Assembly (NCBI GenBank): GCA_945891385.1
Contig: CAMDDJ010000021.1
Span: forward strand, 1 to 47,688
Direction: 5' to 3'
DNA: 47,688 nucleotides
From: Candidatus Kuenenia stuttgartensis
GTDB taxonomy: Bacteria; Planctomycetota; Planctomycetia; Pirellulales; UBA1268
The notes beneath the pieces were generated by a model that did no database searches, was not told the origin of the DNA, and saw nothing but the letters and a program-made list of their open reading frames with translations. The number at the start of each line of letters is the position of its first letter. The first letter of the stretch is position 1. The position numbers and the translations under genes are program-made. Of this stretch, positions 42,951 to 47,688 are shown one piece after another.

Positions 42951-43994
42951 ATGCCGCTCGTCCCCATGCGGATCCTGCTCGACCACGCCGCCGAACATGG
43001 CTACGGCATCGCCGCGTTCAACGTGAACAACATGGAGCAGATTCAGGCCATCATGGAGGCGGCCAAGGAGACCGACTCGCCCGTGATCGTGCAGGCCTCG
43101 CGGGGCGCCCGCAGCTACAGCCAAGACAACTACCTCCGCCACCTGATGCTCGCCGCCGCCGAGCTCTACCCGGCCATCCCGATCTCGATGCACCAGGACC
43201 ACGGCAACTCGCCGGCCACCTGCCAGAGCGCGATCGACCACGGCTTCACGAGCGTCATGATGGACGGCTCGCTCAAGGAAGACGGCAAGACGCCCGCCGA
43301 CTTCGACTACAACGTCAAGGTCACGAAGGAGGTCGTCGATCTGGCCCACCGGCAGGGTGTGTCGGTCGAGGGCGAACTCGGCTGCCTCGGTTCGCTCGAG
43401 AGCGGCGAGGGCGAGGCCGAAGACGGCCACGGCGCCACCGGCAAGCTCTCTCACGACCAGCTGCTCACCGATCCCGAGGAGGCGGCCCGGTTCGTGGCGG
43501 CCACCGGCGTCGATGCGCTGGCGGTGGCGATCGGCACCAGCCACGGGGCCTACAAGTTCACCCGCAAGCCCGACGGCGATGTGCTGGCGATGAAGCGGAT
43601 CGAGGAGATCCACGCCAAGCTTCCCAATTGCCACCTCGTGATGCACGGCTCGTCGAGCGTGCCTCAAGACCTCCAGGACATCATCAATAAGTACGGCGGC
43701 ACGATGCCCCAGACCTGGGGCGTGCCGGTCGAGGAGATCCAGAAGGGGATCAAGCACGGCGTCCGCAAGATCAACGTCGACACCGATTGCCGGATGGCGA
43801 TCACCGGCGCGATCCGCAAGGTGCTGTTCGAGACGCCTGAGAAGTTCGATCCCCGCGACTACCTCAAGCCCTCCCGCGAGGCGATGAAGAAGGTCTGCGC
43901 TGAGCGGATGGTGCAGTTCGGCCAGGCCGGCAACGCCGGCAAGATCAAGGTGATCACGCTCGCCGAGATGGCGAAGCGGTACGCCGGTGCCTGA
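42951..43994 (+). CDS. fba: Class II fructose-bisphosphate aldolase
   Basis: 347 residues from ATG 42951 (AGGAGA at 42937-42942). Cleaves fructose 1,6-bisphosphate into two triose phosphates in glycolysis and runs the reverse in gluconeogenesis. Zinc-site and catalytic motifs are present: [43 protein letters not shown] and [18 protein letters not shown] box at 42871-42876 is a candidate -10. The gene is monocistronic and followed by the family 2 element. Confidence 0.95.
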   Translation: MPLVPMRILLDHAAEHGYGIAAFNVNNMEQIQAIMEAAKETDSPVIVQASRGARSYSQDNYLRHLMLAAAELYPAIPISMHQDHGNSPATCQSAIDHGFTSVMMDGSLKEDGKTPADFDYNVKVTKEVVDLAHRQGVSVEGELGCLGSLESGEGEAEDGHGATGKLSHDQLLTDPEEAARFVAATGVDALAVAIGTSHGAYKFTRKPDGDVLAMKRIEEIHAKLPNCHLVMHGSSSVPQDLQDIINKYGGTMPQTWGVPVEEIQKGIKHGVRKINVDTDCRMAITGAIRKVLFETPEKFDPRDYLKPSREAMKKVCAERMVQFGQAGNAGKIKVITLAEMAKRYAGA

Positions 43995-43999
43995 ACGGT

Positions 44000-44124
44000 G
44001 TTGCCCGTGCCATCTCGCCGGACGTTCGCTCCGAGCATCCTGCTCTTCGCTCTCTCGGAGGAAACCTCGCTTCGCAATCCTTGCTGCGCTCGGTTTCCTA
44101 CGCCGCTCGATTGGCACGGGCAAC
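44000..44124. mobile_element. MITE-like element with terminal inverted repeats, family 2
   Basis: Left arm GTTGCCCGTGCCA (44000-44012) and right arm (44112-44124) are perfect inverted repeats of 13 bases, extending to 16 with one mismatch. Internally AGGAAACC near 44059 pairs with GGTTTCCT near 44092. About 125 bases, non-coding. Ends recur at 34227-34254 and 40796-40817, and a related, longer copy is at 23177-23346. Confidence 0.65.
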
Positions 44125-44192
44125 CCCTCCGCCCCATGGCATCCGGCAGTGGCCGGTCATGAAAGCTGCCGGAAACGCCCGGGAATCAGCCG

Positions 44193-44222
44193 TTGCGGCG
44201 GCTTGCCCAGCCGGCCTATAGT
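44193..44222 (+). promoter_or_regulatory. Candidate promoter of the kdsD-kdsC cluster
   Basis: TTGCGG (44193-44198), an 18-base spacer and TATAGT (44217-44222), 51 bases before the kdsD start. Assignment is by eye. Confidence 0.5.
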
Positions 44223-44273
44223 CCCGCCCCGCGCGGCGGCCAGGGTGGCCCCGGCGCGGTTTACCCGCGCGGG

Positions 44274-45305
44274 ATGGCCATGGACGACGCACACGACACA
44301 GGCATCTTGGACCGCGGCCGCGGCATCCTCCGAGCGGAAGGTGAGGCCGTGCTCGCGGCGGCCGACGCCCTCGATGGCTGCTTCTGCCGGGCGGTGCGGC
44401 TGATCGAGCGGTGCACCGGCAGCCTGGTGGTGACCGGCATCGGTAAGGCGGGACTCGTGGCCCGGAAGATCTCGGCCACGCTCGCCTCGACGGGCACCCC
44501 GAGCCACTTCCTGCATCCAGCCGAGGCGATGCACGGCGACTTGGGCGCCCTGCGGGCCGACGACGTCGTGCTCGCGCTGTCGCAGTCGGGTGAGACCGAG
44601 GAGATCACGCGGCTTATTCCCCATCTCGTGGCCCGCCGGGTGCCGATCGTGGCGCTGACGGCCCGGCCCGAGAGCACCCTCGGCCGTGCGGCCGACGTGG
44701 TGGTCGCGACCGGCGCCGTGCGGGAGGCCTGCAACCTCGGTCTCGCGCCCTCGACCAGCACCTCGCTGATGCTGGCGCTGGGCGACGCCCTGGCGCTCGT
44801 CACCTGCGATCTCAGGCGGTTCACACCCGAGGACTTCGCCGCCCGGCATCCCGGCGGCAGCCTCGGCCGACAACTGATGCTCGTCGAGGACGCGATGCGG
44901 CCGTTGGCGGAGTGCCGGCTTGCCGGCGGGCACGAGACCGTCCGAAGCGTGTTCGCCCGGCCTTTGCCCGCCCGCCGGACCGGCGCCGTGATGGTCGTGG
45001 ACGACGCGGGGCGGCTGGACGGCATCTTCACCGACAGCGACCTGGCCCGGCTGTTCGAGCACCGGCACGACAGCCTGCTCGATGCCCCGATTGGCGAAGT
45101 GATGACGCGGCGGCCCGCTACCGTGACTGCCGGCACCCGGCTGGGCGACGCCGTCTCGATCCTCGAAGCCCGACGGGTGAGCGAACTGCCCGTCGTCGAT
45201 GCGGCGGGCAGTGCCGTCGGCCTGCTCGACATCGTCGACCTCGTGGGTCTCGTGCCGCACGAACAGATCGTCCTTCCGCAGCTGCGGACCCAGGCAGCAG
45301 CCTGA
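44274..45305 (+). CDS. kdsD: D-arabinose-5-phosphate isomerase (KpsF/GutQ/KdsD family)
   Basis: 343 residues from ATG 44274 (ATG 44280 is an alternative). Converts ribulose 5-phosphate to arabinose 5-phosphate, first step to Kdo. N-terminal SIS domain with GIGKAGLVARKISATLAS, HPAEAMHGDLG and SQSGETEEI, then two CBS domains (MVVDDAGRLDGIFTDSDLAR and ILEARRVSELPVVDAAG). kdsC starts 43 bases later, which supports the Kdo assignment. Confidence 0.92.
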   Translation: MAMDDAHDTGILDRGRGILRAEGEAVLAAADALDGCFCRAVRLIERCTGSLVVTGIGKAGLVARKISATLASTGTPSHFLHPAEAMHGDLGALRADDVVLALSQSGETEEITRLIPHLVARRVPIVALTARPESTLGRAADVVVATGAVREACNLGLAPSTSTSLMLALGDALALVTCDLRRFTPEDFAARHPGGSLGRQLMLVEDAMRPLAECRLAGGHETVRSVFARPLPARRTGAVMVVDDAGRLDGIFTDSDLARLFEHRHDSLLDAPIGEVMTRRPATVTAGTRLGDAVSILEARRVSELPVVDAAGSAVGLLDIVDLVGLVPHEQIVLPQLRTQAAA

Positions 45306-45348
45306 CTGGATTGACGCCTTCCATCCTGGACGTCCGCCCGAGACACCC

Positions 45349-45891
45349 ATGCCCGAGACCGATAGCCTCGACCGCCGCCTCGCCCGCGTGCAGCTCCTGC
45401 TGCTCGATGTTGACGGCGTGCTCACCGACGGGGGTGTCACCTGGAACAACCAGGGCATCGAGTCGAAGACCTTCAACATCCGCGACGGGCTGGGCATCAA
45501 GCTCTGGCAACGAGCCGGGGGCCGGACGGGCATCGTGACGGGCCGCTCGAGTCACGTGGTGCAACTCCGGGCCGACGAACTCGGGATCGGGATCGTGCGG
45601 CAGGGCGTTGCCGACAAGCTCGAGACCGTCACCGGCATCCTCGCCGAGACGGGCCTGGGCTGGGAGCAGACCGCCTTCATCGGCGACGACCTGCCCGACC
45701 TGGCCGTGATCGCCCGCTGCGGCGTGGGCATCGCCGTGGCCGATGCCGCGGCCGAGGTGCGGGCGGCCGCGACCGTCGTGACGAGCCTGCCGGGCGGCCG
45801 CGGGGCGGTGCGGGAGGCGATCGAGCGGCTCCTGAAGGCCCGTGGCAGCTGGGATGGGATCGTGACGCGATTCGGTGGCGGGCGGGCCTGA
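45349..45891 (+). CDS. kdsC: 3-deoxy-D-manno-octulosonate-8-phosphate phosphatase (HAD)
   Basis: 180 residues from ATG 45349. Hydrolyses Kdo 8-phosphate to Kdo. HAD motif I LLLDVDGVLTDGG, motif II VTGRSS, motif III/IV KLETVT and FIGDDLPDLAV are in place; no cap domain, as expected for the tetrameric C0-type KdsC. Followed 34 bases later by the LptC-like gene. Confidence 0.93.
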   Translation: MPETDSLDRRLARVQLLLLDVDGVLTDGGVTWNNQGIESKTFNIRDGLGIKLWQRAGGRTGIVTGRSSHVVQLRADELGIGIVRQGVADKLETVTGILAETGLGWEQTAFIGDDLPDLAVIARCGVGIAVADAAAEVRAAATVVTSLPGGRGAVREAIERLLKARGSWDGIVTRFGGGRA

Positions 45892-45925
45892 GCGAACGCT
45901 TCTCGGCATGGTGACGAACTGACCG

Positions 45926-47688
45926 ATGGAACACCGTCTCGGACGCACGCTGCGGGTGTTTCTCGTCGTTCTGGCGGCGGCCGGCTTCTATCGGCTGGCC
46001 GTCGTGCCGCTCGTTGAGCCGCGGATCAAGCTTGTGGAAACTGGCCACGAAATGACGCCAGAAGAGGCGGCGGCGATCCGCGCCCGGGCCGACCGTCGGC
46101 TGGCGGCGCTGGGCGACATCTTTCCGCCCGGGTCGTGGGAGCGGGACGAGCCGATCATGCTGGAGAGCCGTCAGATGCGGCTGCTCTTCAAGGACTACCA
46201 GTCGCTGCCCGACGGCCGGGTGAATCTCGTGCCCTGCACGCTCGTGGTGCTGCCCGACCGGAGCCGGCTGGCCGAGGGCGAGGCGGGCCGCACGATCGTG
46301 ATGCGGGCCCCCCAGGGTGCGGTGCTCGAGTTCGACGAGCCGCTCGATCTTCGTCAGGGCAGGCTCGCCCGACTGATTGGCGGCAGCCTCCGCGGCCAGG
46401 TGACGATCCGGGGCACCGCATCGACGCCCGGGGCGGATGACGACGTCGAGATCGTCACCCGCGACATCGAACTCGACGAGCTCGAGGTGCGGACCGGAGA
46501 GATGGTTCAGTTTCGCTACGGCCGGTCGAGCGGCAGCGGCCGCGGGCTCGTGGCCCGGCTCAAGCCCCGGGCCACGCCCGGGGGTGGCGATTCGCTCGCG
46601 CAAGGGCCGAACATCGGCGGCGTGGATTCGATCCGACTCGATCGCGACGTGCGGATGCGGCTCGAGGGCGTGGCCGGAGGCTTCCTCCCAGGGCGGCCGG
46701 CAGCTGGTGCCGGCGAGGCGAGCGGGCAGCAGATCGCCGGCGGCGATCCGAAGGCTGCCGCAGCTGATTCGCAGACCGCAGCGGCCGATTCGCCGCCGGT
46801 GCTCGTCAGCTGCCGTGGCAGCCTGAGCTTCAACGTCTCGGCCAACGTGATCACGCTCGAGGACCGGGTGGACGTCGTCCGCCCCACGCCTGGTGACGGT
46901 GCCGATCAGATCACCTGCGACCTCCTGGCGATCCTGCTCGGCGCGGCTCCCGAAGGGCAGGGCGGGGGGCTGCGGCCGCTCGAGATCCAGGCCAAGGGAG
47001 CGCCCGTGGTGGCCCGGAGCTCACAGGCCCAGCTCGAGGCCAAGGCTGCGCGGCTGGGGTATGAGATCGCGTCGCGGCGAATCCTGCTCGATGGCAACGA
47101 ACCGGTCTCACTCGTTGCCAAGGGCACCGAGATGGAGGCTCGGAAGATCGACTACACGCCCGGGCCGGCCGGCGATCCCGGCTCGCTGATGGCGGTTGGC
47201 CCAGGCTGGCTGCGGGTGCGATCGGAGAAGTCGCCTCCGGCCCTCGCCCGCTGGCAGCAATGGCTGCGGATGCGGCCCGACGGTGCGGGCCATGTCGTCT
47301 CGATCGCCGGCGATGCCGACGTGGCGGTCGAGACCCGCGGACGGCTGAGCGCCGCCGAGATGCACCTCTGGCTCGAGGTGATCAAGCCGGTGGCCGGAAC
47401 GCCGCCGCGGGAGCCCGGGGCCGGTCCTGATCTCTCCGGCGTCAAGCCTGCGCGGATGCTGGCTCGCGGCATGGTGGAGGCCGACGCCGAGCAGGTTTCC
47501 GCGCGGACCGACCGGCTCGAACTCTGGTTTCGCGAAGTCGAGGCCGCGGCGGCTCCAGGGAGCCCGCCGCCACCCGCAGCGTCGCCCGCGTTACCGCCTG
47601 CGCCGGTCGCTGTCGCCGCTGTACCGGCTGCGGCTCAGCCGCTGGCGGCCGCACCTGCCGCACCGCTCGCTCCTCCCGCACCACCGCC
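45926..47688 (+). CDS. LptC/LptA-like periplasmic protein, 3' end outside window
   Basis: 587 residues visible from ATG 45926; no stop before the window end. A signal anchor (LRVFLVVLAAAGFYRLAVVPL) opens the protein. Beta-strand-rich stretches with organic-solvent-tolerance-like features follow (PQGAVLEFDEPLDL, GTASTPGADDDVEIVTRDIELDE, SLSFNVSANVITLEDRVDVV, RILLDGNEP). That pattern and the position after kdsD-kdsC suggest a lipopolysaccharide-export bridge protein of LptC/LptA type, much enlarged. The visible end is a proline/alanine-rich segment, probably an unstructured linker to further domains. The family assignment is by context and pattern, not by a decisive motif. Confidence 0.7.
   Translation, partial: MEHRLGRTLRVFLVVLAAAGFYRLAVVPLVEPRIKLVETGHEMTPEEAAAIRARADRRLAALGDIFPPGSWERDEPIMLESRQMRLLFKDYQSLPDGRVNLVPCTLVVLPDRSRLAEGEAGRTIVMRAPQGAVLEFDEPLDLRQGRLARLIGGSLRGQVTIRGTASTPGADDDVEIVTRDIELDELEVRTGEMVQFRYGRSSGSGRGLVARLKPRATPGGGDSLAQGPNIGGVDSIRLDRDVRMRLEGVAGGFLPGRPAAGAGEASGQQIAGGDPKAAAADSQTAAADSPPVLVSCRGSLSFNVSANVITLEDRVDVVRPTPGDGADQITCDLLAILLGAAPEGQGGGLRPLEIQAKGAPVVARSSQAQLEAKAARLGYEIASRRILLDGNEPVSLVAKGTEMEARKIDYTPGPAGDPGSLMAVGPGWLRVRSEKSPPALARWQQWLRMRPDGAGHVVSIAGDADVAVETRGRLSAAEMHLWLEVIKPVAGTPPREPGAGPDLSGVKPARMLARGMVEADAEQVSARTDRLELWFREVEAAAAPGSPPPPAASPALPPAPVAVAAVPAAAQPLAAAPAAPLAPPAPP

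Overview
The window reads as a GC-rich chromosomal segment from a planctomycete, probably of the Pirellulales or a relative. This is an inference from gene content: a MoxR/DUF58/BatA/von Willebrand operon next to a DUF4159 protein, an orphan archaeal-type formylmethanofuran dehydrogenase subunit (FhcC), paired FabZ-like dehydratases around an unusually long acyl carrier protein, Kdo and lipopolysaccharide-export genes, and PQQ-type beta-propellers. Forty protein genes or fragments are supported; no rRNA, tRNA, CRISPR array or full insertion sequence was found.

Layout. 1-9.7 kb: the 3' end of a GlmU-like sugar acyltransferase, a secreted beta-propeller protein, recJ, a YkgJ-type cysteine-cluster protein overlapping hisS, a kinase whose N-terminus looks like an H-NOX heme domain, an alpha-helical lipoprotein and a YugP-like membrane zinc peptidase. 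9.8-22.2 kb: a DUF4159 protein divergent from a tight moxR-DUF58-BatA-VWA run, then a membrane sensor kinase and an NtrC-type sigma-54 activator. 22.2-26.2 kb: lexA with a palindrome over its promoter, a 740-base block of repeats and hairpins, rpsG, rpsL, fhcC and a small heat-shock protein. 26.5-29.8 kb: a fabZ-acp-fabZ-fabF-like lipid cluster. 29.9-34.2 kb: a cysteine-rich lipoprotein, a DUF433/DUF5615 toxin-antitoxin-like pair lying between duplicated segments, an MFS transporter, and an AAA/DUF4143 ATPase whose start codon lies in an inverted repeat. 34.3-42.8 kb: a POT peptide transporter, a GHKL ATPase, a phosphodiesterase-TPR-sulfotransferase fusion, an APC transporter and a DUF454 membrane protein. 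42.9-47.7 kb: class II aldolase, then kdsD, kdsC and a large LptC/LptA-like protein cut by the window end.

Working together: kdsD and kdsC make and dephosphorylate Kdo precursors, and the following protein plausibly serves lipopolysaccharide export, so an outer membrane with Kdo is implied. The MoxR group is a chaperone/von Willebrand system of unknown substrate. The lipid cluster has condensation, carrier and dehydration steps but no reductases, so it must borrow them.

The most unusual content is non-coding. There are three dispersed repeat families (an 85-base GC-rich unit; a MITE-like element with terminal inverted repeats of 13-23 bases; a 65-base hairpin unit), a pair of 34-base hairpins behind rpsG with compensatory base changes, and the repeat-flanked toxin-antitoxin-like pair. 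Among proteins, the H-NOX-kinase fusion and the phosphodiesterase-TPR-sulfotransferase fusion deserve most attention.
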